64,000 bases of DNA, taken from Paenibacillus sp. PL2-23. Its GTDB lineage: Bacteria > Bacillota > Bacilli > Paenibacillales > Paenibacillaceae. The position numbers and the translations under genes were made by a program. The stretch is from the NCBI RefSeq assembly GCF_040834005.1, contig NZ_CP162129.1, forward strand, positions 1,693,501-1,757,500, in the 5' to 3' direction. Positions within the stretch are counted from its first letter, which is position 1. Each line of letters opens with the position of its first letter. Under the pieces are notes generated by a model that had not been told where the DNA came from, searched no databases, and was given only the letters and a program-made list of their open reading frames with translations. This document shows positions 36,359 through 44,357 of this stretch, piece by piece.

Positions 36359-37423
36359 ATGATCGTCATTACGAAAAACAACATTGCGGATGAAAGACTG
36401 AATGAAATTGTGAAGGTGATTGAGAATGGAGGCGTTCAGGCTCACGTGTCGCGCGGAACCGATCGTACGGTGATCGGCATCATCGGCAAAGCGGAGCCTT
36501 CCCTTGCCGAGCATCTCCGCTCCATGAAGGATGTAGAGAACGTCATCAAAATTTCAAAGTCCTATAAGCTGGCCAGCCGTGACTTCCATCCGGACGACAC
36601 CATCATCGAAATCAAGGGGGTCAAAATCGGCGGCAGCAATCTGGTCGTAATGGGCGGACCTTGCGCGGTTGAGACGCCGGAGCAGATCGACGAGATCGCT
36701 CGACTGGTCAAAGCGGCGGGCGGCCAGGTGCTCCGCGGGGGTGCGTTTAAGCCAAGAACGGGTCCTTACAGCTTCCAGGGCATCGGCGTTGAAGGGCTTG
36801 CCATGATGGCGGAGGCCGGCAAGAAGCACGGGTTACTGACGATTACGGAGGTTATGACGCCGGAATACGTGGATGTTTGCGCGGAATATGCCGATATTCT
36901 TCAGGTGGGAACGCGCAATATGCAGAACTTCGATCTGCTGCGCAAGCTAGGCACCATCCAGACGCCTGTGCTGCTGAAGCGCGGCTTCAGTTCAACCTAC
37001 GACGAGTTCCTGAACGCGGCGGAATACATCCTGGCGGGCGGCAATCCGAACGTTATGCTCTGCGAGCGCGGAATCCGAACGTTCGAGACTTACACAAGAA
37101 ACACGCTTGACCTGAGCGCCATTCCGGTGCTGCAATCCCTCAGCCATCTGCCGGTGATCTCGGATCCGAGCCACGGTACGGGCCGCAGGGAATTAGTAGA
37201 GCCGATGGCCAAAGCTTCGGTCGCCGCAGGCGCAAACGGGTTGATTGTCGAGATGCATACCGACCCGGACAACTCCATGACAGGCGATGGCGTGCAGTCG
37301 CTGTTCCCAGACCAATTCGCAGCTTTGTTGAAGGACCTGGCGCTGCTTGCGCCTATCGTCGGCAAGCAGTTCGACACGCCGAAGGAGCCTGCTGAAGCCT
37401 TTAAAGAATGGAAGGTCGTATAA
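36359..37423 (+). CDS. aroF: 3-deoxy-7-phosphoheptulonate synthase (DAHP synthase, type I-beta)
   Basis: First step of the shikimate pathway: PEP plus erythrose 4-phosphate to DAHP. 354 residues. An N-terminal ferredoxin-like regulatory domain (about 1-70) is followed by the KDO8P/DAHP synthase barrel (VMGGPCAVE, RGGAFKPRTGPYSFQG, LLKRGFSSTYDEF, DPSHGTGRR). The fused N-terminal domain is of the kind that mediates feedback inhibition in type I-beta enzymes. GAGGAGA lies 8 bases before the ATG. Single gene with its own promoter and terminator; no trp/aro genes follow. Confidence 0.95.
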   Translation: MIVITKNNIADERLNEIVKVIENGGVQAHVSRGTDRTVIGIIGKAEPSLAEHLRSMKDVENVIKISKSYKLASRDFHPDDTIIEIKGVKIGGSNLVVMGGPCAVETPEQIDEIARLVKAAGGQVLRGGAFKPRTGPYSFQGIGVEGLAMMAEAGKKHGLLTITEVMTPEYVDVCAEYADILQVGTRNMQNFDLLRKLGTIQTPVLLKRGFSSTYDEFLNAAEYILAGGNPNVMLCERGIRTFETYTRNTLDLSAIPVLQSLSHLPVISDPSHGTGRRELVEPMAKASVAAGANGLIVEMHTDPDNSMTGDGVQSLFPDQFAALLKDLALLAPIVGKQFDTPKEPAEAFKEWKVV

Positions 37424-37434
37424 CGGTTTCTTAT

Positions 37435-37472
37435 AGCCCCGGCATCCTCAAATGGGATGTCGGGGCTTCACT
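37435..37472 (+). terminator. aroF terminator
   Basis: 13-bp stem AGCCCCGGCATCC / GGGATGTCGGGGCT (one G-U), loop TCAAAT, followed by TCACTTTG; modest T-tract. Confidence 0.75.
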
Positions 37473-37497
37473 TTGCAGCGGGAAAACGCTACCAATG

Positions 37498-37511
37498 TGA
37501 ACAGATGTTCA
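37498..37511. promoter_or_regulatory. Palindrome TGAACA-GA-TGTTCA upstream of glnA
   Basis: Perfect 14-base palindrome. Its half-sites recur in a second palindrome at 37614-37632, downstream of the glnA start site. The pair brackets the promoter, as expected for a looping repressor. The binding protein is unknown. Confidence 0.5.
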
Positions 37512-37515
37512 AACT

Positions 37516-37532
37516 TGTAAGTATACCTAACA
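37516..37532. promoter_or_regulatory. GlnR/TnrA box upstream of glnA
   Basis: TGTAAGTATACCTAACA is an exact match to TGTnAn7TnACA. A second copy of its right part (ATACCTGACATAG at 37545-37557) follows 22 bases downstream and abuts the -35 box. This predicts nitrogen-dependent control. Confidence 0.8.
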
Positions 37533-37560
37533 TAGTGATAAAAAATACCTGACATAGCTA

Positions 37561-37590
37561 TTGACGGAGTGGAAACGGTAGTTTTATAAT
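37561..37590 (+). promoter_or_regulatory. Promoter of glnA
   Basis: -35 TTGACG (37561-37566), 18-base spacer, perfect -10 TATAAT (37585-37590); transcript start near 37597. Confidence 0.85.
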
Positions 37591-37613
37591 AACAACAAGA
37601 TTTGGAGCAATTA

Positions 37614-37632
37614 TTGAACATTCGATGTTCAA
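37614..37632. promoter_or_regulatory. Palindrome TTGAACAT-TCG-ATGTTCAA in the glnA leader
   Basis: Perfect 8-base arms around TCG, lying about 17 bases downstream of the expected transcript start, a classical repressor position. Same half-site as the palindrome at 37498-37511. Confidence 0.55.
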
Positions 37633-37668
37633 ATACCAGTTAATGTTCGGAAATGGAGGAAGTTTAGA

Positions 37669-39093
37669 ATGTCAGTTCAAAAGGTTTTGGAAACAATCAA
37701 AGAAAACAACATTCAGTTTGTGGATTTCCGTTTCGTAGGTCTCGACGGTGCAGCTCATCACATCACGTTGCCTGCTACAGAGGTGGACGCTGATACTTTC
37801 GTAAATGGCGTTGCATTCGACGGTTCCTCGATTCCTGGCTTCCGCGGCATCGAAGAGTCCGATATGGTTATGATGCCAGATACAGAGACGGCTTATGTTG
37901 ATCCTTTCACAAGCCATCCAACCTTGAACGTTATGTGTAACATCCACACGCCGGACGGCGATCGTTATGACCGCGATCCGCGCAGCATCGCTCAAAGAGC
38001 TGAAGAGTACCTGCAAACGACAGGAATCGGCACAACGGCATTCTTCGCTCCTGAATCCGAGTTCTTCATCTTCGACGATGTTCGCTACGAGAGCTCGATG
38101 AACACTTCCTTCTTCTCGGTGGATTCCGAGGAAGGCGCTTGGAACACAAACCGCAAAGAAGAAGGCGGCAACCTGGGCTTCAAGGTTCCAGTCAAAGGCG
38201 GTTACGTGCCAGTTGCTCCGGTTGACTCCCAACAAGACATCCGCAGCGAGATGGTTCGCCTGATGCAAGAGTCCGGCCTTCGCGTAGAGCGTCATCACCA
38301 TGAGGTTGCTACTGCTGGCCAAGCGGAAATCAACTTCCGTTTCGATACGCTGACTAAGACTGCCGACAACCTTCTGAAATACAAATATATCGTTCACAAC
38401 GTTGCTCGCCAATGGGGCAAAGTTGCAACATTTATGCCTAAACCGCTCTTCGGCGACAACGGAAGCGGCATGCACGTTCATACGTCCATCTTCAACGGCG
38501 ACACTCCGTTGTTCTATGACAACAAGGAGTACGCGAACCTGAGCAAGCTGGCTATGAGCTACATCGCGGGCATTCTGTACCATGCTCCGGCTCTGATCGC
38601 TATCACGAACCCTTCGACGAACTCGTTCAAACGTCTGGTTCCTGGCTATGAAGCACCGGTTAACCTGGTATTCTCCAAAGGCAACCGTTCCGCTGCGGTT
38701 CGTATTCCAATCGCTGCTGTTACGCCAAAAGGCTGCCGTATCGAGTTCCGTACACCGGACTCCACTGCTAACCCATACCTGGCATTCGCAGCTATGCTGC
38801 TTGCAGGTCTGGACGGCATCAAGAAAGGTCTTGACCCGGTTGCTCTGGGCTATGGACCGTTCGACAAAAACATCTACGATCTGCCAGAAGAAGAGAAAAG
38901 AGAAATCCGCAGCGTTCCAGGCACACTGGACGAAGCGCTTGACGCTCTTGAAGCTGATTCCAGCTTCCTGACAGAAAGCGGCGTATTCTCCCAAGACTTC
39001 ATCGACAACTATGTGGCTTTCAAACGCGCAGAAGCAAAAGCGGTATCCATCCGCGTGCATCCGCACGAATACAGCCTCTACTTCGGTTGCTAA
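37669..39093 (+). CDS. glnA: Glutamine synthetase, type I (long form)
   Basis: ATP-dependent amidation of glutamate with ammonia. 474 residues, longer than the roughly 444-residue GSI-alpha enzyme usual in Bacillus. Conserved GS motifs: DGSSIPGF (about 51), ESEFF, NGSGMHVH (264-271), KRLVPGYEAP. At 400-410 it has NIYDLPEEEK with Tyr403, which corresponds to the adenylylated tyrosine of enterobacterial GSI-beta. No glnR gene adjoins it, unlike the usual Bacillus glnRA operon. GGAGG is 9 bases before the ATG. Probably one of two or more GS paralogues in the genome (inference). Confidence 0.95.
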   Translation: MSVQKVLETIKENNIQFVDFRFVGLDGAAHHITLPATEVDADTFVNGVAFDGSSIPGFRGIEESDMVMMPDTETAYVDPFTSHPTLNVMCNIHTPDGDRYDRDPRSIAQRAEEYLQTTGIGTTAFFAPESEFFIFDDVRYESSMNTSFFSVDSEEGAWNTNRKEEGGNLGFKVPVKGGYVPVAPVDSQQDIRSEMVRLMQESGLRVERHHHEVATAGQAEINFRFDTLTKTADNLLKYKYIVHNVARQWGKVATFMPKPLFGDNGSGMHVHTSIFNGDTPLFYDNKEYANLSKLAMSYIAGILYHAPALIAITNPSTNSFKRLVPGYEAPVNLVFSKGNRSAAVRIPIAAVTPKGCRIEFRTPDSTANPYLAFAAMLLAGLDGIKKGLDPVALGYGPFDKNIYDLPEEEKREIRSVPGTLDEALDALEADSSFLTESGVFSQDFIDNYVAFKRAEAKAVSIRVHPHEYSLYFGC

Positions 39094-39114
39094 TAGCAGC
39101 TCCAATAAACAATG

Positions 39115-39142
39115 GAACGAGCCCTCTGGGCTCGTTCTTTTT
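39115..39142 (+). terminator. glnA terminator
   Basis: Perfect 10-bp stem GAACGAGCCC / GGGCTCGTTC, loop TCT, followed by TTTTTGG. Confidence 0.95.
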
Positions 39143-39242
39143 GGTATAAATAATGGATCGGATACATTTGCAAAAAACCGAATATTTATTGAAGATTATT
39201 ATAAATATGTTCGACTTTTCAATGATTTTCTTCCTATTCCCC

Positions 39243-39271
39243 TTGATGCAGGCGTTCAAAATTGCTATCAT
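39243..39271 (+). promoter_or_regulatory. Promoter of serC
   Basis: -35 TTGATG (39243-39248), 17-base spacer, -10 TATCAT (39266-39271). Confidence 0.6.
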
Positions 39272-39312
39272 AGCCATATCATGTACAAAGAATGAGGGAG
39301 TGGGACGACAGG

Positions 39313-40398
39313 ATGGCCAGAGCATTTAATTTTAACGCGGGACCGGCGGCAATTCCATTAGAGGTGCTGCAGCAAGCCCAGGAGCAATTTGTCGATTACC
39401 ATGGCGCGGGCATGTCGATTATGGAGATGTCGCATCGCAGCGCATTGTACGAGGACGTCAATAATGAAGCACAAGCTTTGATGCGGGAGCTTCTCGGCAT
39501 TCCGAGCCATTATGAAATTATGTTCCTTCAGGGCGGAGCAAGCACGCAATTCGCGATGCTGCCAATGAACCTGCTGCGCGAAGGGCAGCCTGCAGCCTAC
39601 GTACAGACGGGCGCATGGGCGGACAAGGCGATTAAGGAAGCGAAGCTGATCGGAGAGACGGTCATCGCCGCATCCACAGCAGAAGACAAGTTCATGCGGA
39701 TGCCTAACCTGGCTGAAATCGCGGTTCCGGCGAATGCTTCCTATCTTCACCTGACCTCCAACGAGACAATCGGAGGCACGCAATTCCACGAGTTCCCTGA
39801 CACGGGCAGCGTTCCGCTTGTTGCGGATATGTCCAGCGATATTCTGAGCCGCCCCATTGACGTCAGCAAGTTCGGCGTGATCTACGCCGGCGCACAAAAA
39901 AATCTTGGTCCATCTGGCGCAACGGTTGTTATTATGCGCGAAGATCTGGTCAAGGATAACCCGAAGACCATTCCAGCGATGTTCCGCTATGAGACGCATG
40001 CCAAAGCAAAATCGTTATACAATACACCGCCGTCCTTCGCGGTCTATATGGTTAGTCTTGTTCTGAAGTGGATTCAAGCCAAAGGCGGCGTCGCGGAGAT
40101 GGAGCAGTACAACCGCGACAAAACGAAGCTGATCTACGATGTAATCGACGGCAGCGGCGGCTACTACAAGGGCTGCGCTCACGAGGGAAGCCGTTCCCTC
40201 ATGAACATTACGTTCCGACTGGGCAGCGAGGAGCTGGAGAAGCAGTTCGTGAAGGAATCCGAGAAGGAAGGTTTTATCGGATTGAAGGGGCACCGTGATG
40301 TAGGCGGCCTGCGCGCTTCCACGTACAATGCCGTGCCGCTTGAAAGCTGCCAGGCGCTTGCGCAGTTCATGAAGGACTTCCAGCAGCGTAACGGCTAA
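39313..40398 (+). CDS. serC: Phosphoserine aminotransferase
   Basis: PLP enzyme that converts 3-phosphohydroxypyruvate and glutamate to phosphoserine (serine synthesis; also used in pyridoxal synthesis in some bacteria). 361 residues. Starts FNFNAGPAAIPLEVLQQAQ; other landmarks are MSIMEMSHRS, GGASTQFAMLPMNL, ADMSSDILSRP and the PLP lysine in GAQKNLGPSG. ATG 39313 begins the conserved domain; GAGGGAG lies 12-15 bases upstream, and an in-frame ATG at 39292 is the alternative. Confidence 0.96.
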   Translation: MARAFNFNAGPAAIPLEVLQQAQEQFVDYHGAGMSIMEMSHRSALYEDVNNEAQALMRELLGIPSHYEIMFLQGGASTQFAMLPMNLLREGQPAAYVQTGAWADKAIKEAKLIGETVIAASTAEDKFMRMPNLAEIAVPANASYLHLTSNETIGGTQFHEFPDTGSVPLVADMSSDILSRPIDVSKFGVIYAGAQKNLGPSGATVVIMREDLVKDNPKTIPAMFRYETHAKAKSLYNTPPSFAVYMVSLVLKWIQAKGGVAEMEQYNRDKTKLIYDVIDGSGGYYKGCAHEGSRSLMNITFRLGSEELEKQFVKESEKEGFIGLKGHRDVGGLRASTYNAVPLESCQALAQFMKDFQQRNG

Positions 40399-40409
40399 TG
40401 AACGACAAA

Positions 40410-40453
40410 ACCGCCCTAACCTTCGAGGTCTGTCGAAGGCAGGGCGGTCTTTC
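40410..40453. terminator. Bidirectional terminator between serC and the response regulator
   Basis: Outer stem ACCGCCCT / AGGGCGGT and inner stem CCTTCGA / TCGAAGG. Followed by CTTTCG on plus and by TTTTG on minus, so it can serve both convergent genes. Confidence 0.8.
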
Positions 40454-40464
40454 GTCATCGGAGC

Positions 40465-41184
40465 CTATGCCAGAGACGACTCATTCGCCATGGCTGGGCC
40501 GTTCAGCTTGTAGCCGACATTTCTAACTGTCATAATATATTCAGGTGTTCTTGCGTTTTTCTCAATCTTATCCCTGAGATGGCTAATATGAACGTCGACT
40601 ATACGAGTGTCGCCGAGGAAATGATAGTCCCAGACGCCATGCAGCAGCTGCTGGCGGCTTAACACCTTTCCTTTGTGCTTGCAGAGGAAGAGGAGCAGCT
40701 CGAATTCCTTGGGTGTCAGCTCGACCTGGTTGCCGTCCAGATACACCTCGCGTTGATCGGCATGCACCTGCAGTCTGCCGATGGAGAAGATGATATCATC
40801 AGTTCCGCCCGGCAGCGATTGAAGACGGCGGAAGATGGCTTGAATACGCGAGATCAGCTCCTGCGGGCTGAATGGCTTCGTCATATAATCGTCGGCGCCA
40901 TTATCAAGTCCGGCGATTTTATCTGTTACATCCTGTAGCGCGGTTAGCATAATAATCGGTACAGCATTGTTCTGCTTGCGAAGCTCTCTGCACACTTGAA
41001 TTCCGTCCATCTTGGGCAGCATGAGGTCAAGCACAATTAAGTCGGGGCGGAACGGCTTAAGCATATCGAATACGGCTTCGCCGTCGCTGACGCATCTGAC
41101 ATCGTACCCCGCGAGCTTCAAGTTGAATTCAATTAGCATGGAGATCGATGGCTCGTCATCCACGACCAGAATTTTTTTACGCAT
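40465..41184 (-). CDS. OmpR/PhoP-family response regulator (orphan)
   Basis: 239 residues. The receiver domain has KILVVDDEPSI, phospho-acceptor Asp in LIVLDLMLPKMDG and Lys in MTKPFSPQEL. The winged helix is LTPKEFELLLFLCKHKGKVL...RIVDVHISHLRDKIE. AAAGGAGA lies 7 bases before the ATG. The PhoP-like sequence is clear, but no histidine kinase is adjacent on either side, so it is an orphan here. The C-terminal tail (NGPAMANESSLA) is longer than in most PhoP proteins. Confidence 0.9.
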   Translation of the reverse strand: MRKKILVVDDEPSISMLIEFNLKLAGYDVRCVSDGEAVFDMLKPFRPDLIVLDLMLPKMDGIQVCRELRKQNNAVPIIMLTALQDVTDKIAGLDNGADDYMTKPFSPQELISRIQAIFRRLQSLPGGTDDIIFSIGRLQVHADQREVYLDGNQVELTPKEFELLLFLCKHKGKVLSRQQLLHGVWDYHFLGDTRIVDVHISHLRDKIEKNARTPEYIMTVRNVGYKLNGPAMANESSLA

Positions 41185-41306
41185 GCGGTAATCTCCTTTA
41201 CCTGCTAGTTTAAACCTATTATGAAGGCGTACATTATTCCTGAGATTAACGGTGCGTTAAGCGAATGTAAAATATTAAAAGGAAGCAACGTAAGGAGCAG
41301 TCAATT

Positions 41307-41771
41307 ATGGCCTTTCATATCGTGCTGGTTGAACCGGAAATACCGGCCAATACCGGCAATATCGCAAGAACCTGCGCCGCAACAGGCGCGCATCTGCATC
41401 TTGTCAGACCGCTTGGCTTTGATACGGACGACCGTACGCTGAAGCGCGCGGGACTGGACTATTGGCATGCGGTGCATGTCCATTATTATGATTCGTTCCA
41501 GGAGCTGAGGGACCAGTACCCGGAATCGCGTTTTTATTTTGCCAGCACACGGGCGACTAAGGTTTATTCCGAGTTTCGTTATGAGGATGGGGATTTCTTC
41601 GTATTCGGCAAGGAGACGAAAGGCCTGCCTCAAGAGCTGATCGACAGCAATCTTGAGACCTGTATTCGGATGCCGATGACCAGTGATGTGCGTTCGCTGA
41701 ATTTATCCAATTCGGCGGCCATCGTTATTTATGAGGCGTTTCGACAAAATGGCTTTGTTGGGCTTCGATAA
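41307..41771 (+). CDS. trmL: tRNA (cytidine(34)-2'-O)-methyltransferase TrmL
   Basis: SPOUT-class knotted methyltransferase that 2'-O-methylates the wobble base of tRNA-Leu isoacceptors. 154 residues, the normal size for TrmL/CspR. Motifs: NTGNIARTCAATGAHLHLV, FGKETKGLP (SAM-binding knot) and MTSDVRSLNLSNSAAIVIYE. AAGGAG lies about 10 bases before ATG. Divergent from the response regulator. Single gene. Confidence 0.95.
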   Translation: MAFHIVLVEPEIPANTGNIARTCAATGAHLHLVRPLGFDTDDRTLKRAGLDYWHAVHVHYYDSFQELRDQYPESRFYFASTRATKVYSEFRYEDGDFFVFGKETKGLPQELIDSNLETCIRMPMTSDVRSLNLSNSAAIVIYEAFRQNGFVGLR

Positions 41772-41895
41772 ATTGCGTGAAAATTAGAATTTAATGTTGT
41801 CGGAAGGAATTGTGAAGTGGGCGTCGAAACACTATTACTGCATAGGTTTCTCAAGCTACTTACAAAATAGACATAATAAAGAGGTGAATCATCTG

Positions 41896-42144
41896 ATGAA
41901 ACCAGCGGGAGTGGTAAGAAAGGTAGATCAGCTTGGACGCATTGTGCTTCCGAAATCATTGCGCAAACGATATTTGATGAACGAGGGCGACCCTGTTGAA
42001 ATATTCGTTCAAGGCGATCATATTATTTTAGAGCGTTATCGTCCAAAATGCGTTTTCTGCGGATCGATGTCTGATGTGCGCGAATTCAAAGAGCGTTACG
42101 TATGCGGCGTTTGCATGGACGAGATGGGATATCTGAAGCGTTAG
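41896..42144 (+). CDS. AbrB/SpoVT-family transition-state regulator with a cysteine-rich tail
   Basis: 82 residues. Residues 1-48 form the swapped-hairpin AbrB DNA-binding domain (GVVRKVDQLGRIVLPKSLR, DPVEIFVQGDHIILERY). The tail carries CVFCG...YVCGVC, two CxxC pairs about 17 residues apart that could bind zinc. Bacillus AbrB instead has a multimerisation tail without these cysteines. ATG 41896 follows GAGGTG by 9 bases; a longer in-frame ATG at 41794 lacks a ribosome site. AbrB-type proteins repress stationary-phase and sporulation genes during growth. Confidence 0.9.
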   Translation: MKPAGVVRKVDQLGRIVLPKSLRKRYLMNEGDPVEIFVQGDHIILERYRPKCVFCGSMSDVREFKERYVCGVCMDEMGYLKR

Positions 42145-42189
42145 TCGGAATGATGGCTTGACCGGGCATCGGTCGAGTCTCCTCTAACG

Positions 42190-42245
42190 AAATGAAGCTT
42201 CCATGTACTAAGCATTCGCTTAGCATGGAAGCTTCATTTGTTTTA
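42190..42245. terminator. Terminator between abrB-like gene and the small membrane peptide gene
   Basis: 16-bp perfect stem AAATGAAGCTTCCATG / CATGGAAGCTTCATTT with an inner CTAAG/CTTAG stem, followed by GTTTTAT on the plus strand. On the minus strand CGTTAG follows, so it is mainly a plus-strand stop but likely folds in both transcripts. Confidence 0.85.
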
Positions 42246-42335
42246 TAGGCCGCTAGTTTTGTCGTCGTTATACGAGCTGGTCAGGATTGCTGCGATAAAC
42301 AGAACCAATACGGTCATGACAATGATGAAGTTCAC
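42243..42335 (-). CDS. 30-residue single-pass membrane peptide
   Basis: Short frame with a GTG start and TAA stop encoding one hydrophobic helix (about residues 3-19) and a polar tail (SSYNDDKTSGL). GGAGGTG is placed 9 bases before the GTG, a strong ribosome site. The gene is flanked downstream by a large hairpin, and no other gene uses this strand here. I do not recognise a family. The size and layout recall small membrane subunits or regulators such as CydS-like peptides, but there is no cyd gene nearby. Confidence 0.6.
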   Translation of the reverse strand: MNFIIVMTVLVLFIAAILTSSYNDDKTSGL

Positions 42336-42457
42336 GGTTTCGACACCTCCAGTTAGCTATTTTTATTATAACCAACAAGTTTCAAAAAGAAAACTTTAAA
42401 TGTTGTGAACACATTGTTAACATATAGGATATGAGTATGATGAGGAGGAAGGAAACA

Positions 42458-43654
42458 ATGGAATACCGGTTTTCGACAAGCGTATCGCAGCTGAAGTCAT
42501 CGGCGGTGCGGGATATATTGAAGCTTACGCAAGGGAAGGATATGATCTCCTTCGCAGGGGGATTGCCGGCGGAGGAATTATTCCCTGTGGAGGCGGTTCG
42601 CGCCGCGGCGGACAGCGTGTTTCAAGGCGGTCCGGGAGCGCTCCAATATGGATTGACTGAGGGCTACTTGCCGCTGAGGGAGCAGATCTGTGCCCGGATG
42701 GCCGTCAAGGGCATGCATGTCACTCCTGATGAGATGATTCTGACAACTGGCTCTCAGCAGGCGATTGATCTGCTGGTGCAGGTGCTGATGGAGCCGGGAG
42801 ACGTTATTCTGGTGGAACGTCCTACTTATCTGGCAAGCCTGCAGGTGTTCGCTATGCGCGGCGTCAAGGTTATTGCTGCGGAAAGTGACGAATTCGGCAT
42901 CATACCGGAGTCGGCGGAGGAGCTGATTCGACAGCATCAGCCTAAGCTGCTGTATGCGGTGCCAACCTTCGGCAATCCGACAGGGCGCGTATGGAGCCTG
43001 GAGCGTCGAAAGCGGATGCTCGAGCTTTGTCGCCAGCATAACATGCTTATTATTGAAGACGATCCATACGGAGATATTCAGTTCGACAAAACCGAGCAGT
43101 TTCCGTCGCTGTTCTCCCTGGGCGGCAAAGCGGAGGGCGGCCATGTCCTGTATACAAGCACGTTCTCGAAGACGGTTGCTCCGGCGCTTCGAACAGGCTG
43201 GGCGATCGGCGACAGCCGCGTAATCCGTATGGTTGCCAAAGCGAAGCAGGCTGCCGATCTTCATTCCAGCACGATGGATCAGCAGGTTCTCAGCCAGCTG
43301 CTTAAGCAGTTTGATCTGGACGCTCATATCGACCTCATCTCCAGGGAATACGGCGCGCGTATGCTGGAGATGGAGAGCCTGCTGAGAAAAGCGGCGCTGC
43401 CTGATCTTCACTGGGTAACGCCCAAGGGCGGCATGTTCATCTGGGTGGAGCTTCCGGACGGGATGGAGGCGGAAGCATTGCTCCGCTGCGCGGTGCAGAA
43501 GGGTGTCGCGTTTGTACCGGGCAGCTCCTTCTATGCGGATGATGCCATGCGTAATACGATGCGCCTGAATTATACGCACAACAAAGGCGCGCGCACAGAG
43601 CAGGGCGTCGCGCGCCTTGTGGAAGCGATTGGCGAGTTTACAGTTCGCAGCTAA
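42458..43654 (+). CDS. PLP-dependent aminotransferase, class I (LysN/MocR-like catalytic domain)
   Basis: 398 residues, fold-type I aminotransferase. The PLP lysine is K238 in YTSTFSKTVAPALRTGW. Other landmarks: FAGGLPAEELFP at the N-terminus, QYGLTEGYLPLREQ, TTGSQQAIDLL, VPTFGNPTGRVWSLERR and IIEDDPYGDIQF. These are typical of 2-aminoadipate / branched or aromatic aminotransferases related to the MocR catalytic domain, without the GntR HTH. Substrate cannot be told. ATG 42458 follows AGGAGGAAGG; the in-frame ATG at 42431 lies before it. It overlaps the opposite DUF2161 gene by 17 bases at the 3' end. Confidence 0.9.
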   Translation: MEYRFSTSVSQLKSSAVRDILKLTQGKDMISFAGGLPAEELFPVEAVRAAADSVFQGGPGALQYGLTEGYLPLREQICARMAVKGMHVTPDEMILTTGSQQAIDLLVQVLMEPGDVILVERPTYLASLQVFAMRGVKVIAAESDEFGIIPESAEELIRQHQPKLLYAVPTFGNPTGRVWSLERRKRMLELCRQHNMLIIEDDPYGDIQFDKTEQFPSLFSLGGKAEGGHVLYTSTFSKTVAPALRTGWAIGDSRVIRMVAKAKQAADLHSSTMDQQVLSQLLKQFDLDAHIDLISREYGARMLEMESLLRKAALPDLHWVTPKGGMFIWVELPDGMEAEALLRCAVQKGVAFVPGSSFYADDAMRNTMRLNYTHNKGARTEQGVARLVEAIGEFTVRS

Positions 43655-44357
43655 GGGTCCATTCGGCCAGCACATCGCGGTATTGCTCCAGCGCTGCAGC
43701 GCCTTGTGGCACCAAGGCATACCTGCCGCGCTCCAGACGCTGGAACCAGCCGTAATGATTGGTTCGCATCAGCTCGCCGCTTCTGGCAAAGCCCGTCGCG
43801 GCGGCAACCTCCCGCGGAGCGGAGGGGCCGCGCTTGCTCAGGACGTAGGCGCAGCGCAGCGCCTTCTCCCGGTAAGCGGTGACCAGCTTGCGTCCGCTGC
43901 TGCCGCCGACGTTGTAATCGCCGCTGCGTTCCCGGAACTCCATCAGCAGCCGTTCGCGCTTGCGATGGCGCGCGCCTCTGATGGGAGGGTCGCCGGGCTC
44001 ACAGAGCCATTCCACGACCGGCGCCTTTGTTTGGTAGAAGGTCACGGTCATCAGGCCGAGCCCAAGCATGCGGCACAGCTCGGTCAAATCGCCGAAGCGC
44101 TGGTTGTGCGCGCCCTTCTTCCTGCGGTTGCGCTCAACTGCCAGCACGACATGATCATTGATTCGCAGGCGTTCAATCCCTTGCAGCAGCAAGGCGAGAT
44201 TGAACGTCTTTTTCATTTCGACTATGATCGTCTCTTCCTTTAGAGGATGCATGGCAACTAGATCGCAATGCTTGACCTCGCTTTTGACCTGGTAGCCTCT
44301 GTCTTCATAATATCGTTTGATCGGTTCGTATAATTCTTCTTCTCGTTTGACTGCCAC
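43638..44357 (-). CDS. DUF2161 domain protein, PD-(D/E)XK-type putative nuclease
   Basis: 239 residues. The N-terminus (YEPIKRYYEDRGYQVKSEV, CDLVAMHPLKEETIIVEMKK) carries the D...ExK pattern of PD-(D/E)XK nucleases: CDLVA then VEMKK. The remainder, with NQRFGDLTELCRMLGLGLMTVTF, matches the DUF2161 type as I know it. A C-terminal winged-helix-like part (about 165-235) may bind DNA. Start is GTG 44357 with GAGGAGAG 10 bases upstream. Single gene, convergent with and overlapping the aminotransferase gene. Function not established. Confidence 0.8.
   Translation of the reverse strand: MAVKREEELYEPIKRYYEDRGYQVKSEVKHCDLVAMHPLKEETIIVEMKKTFNLALLLQGIERLRINDHVVLAVERNRRKKGAHNQRFGDLTELCRMLGLGLMTVTFYQTKAPVVEWLCEPGDPPIRGARHRKRERLLMEFRERSGDYNVGGSSGRKLVTAYREKALRCAYVLSKRGPSAPREVAAATGFARSGELMRTNHYGWFQRLERGRYALVPQGAAALEQYRDVLAEWTLSCEL

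Noticed and set aside
37672..39105. 477-codon minus-strand frame opposite glnA
   Set aside because: Shadow of a highly conserved gene; no ribosome site and no recognisable domain.
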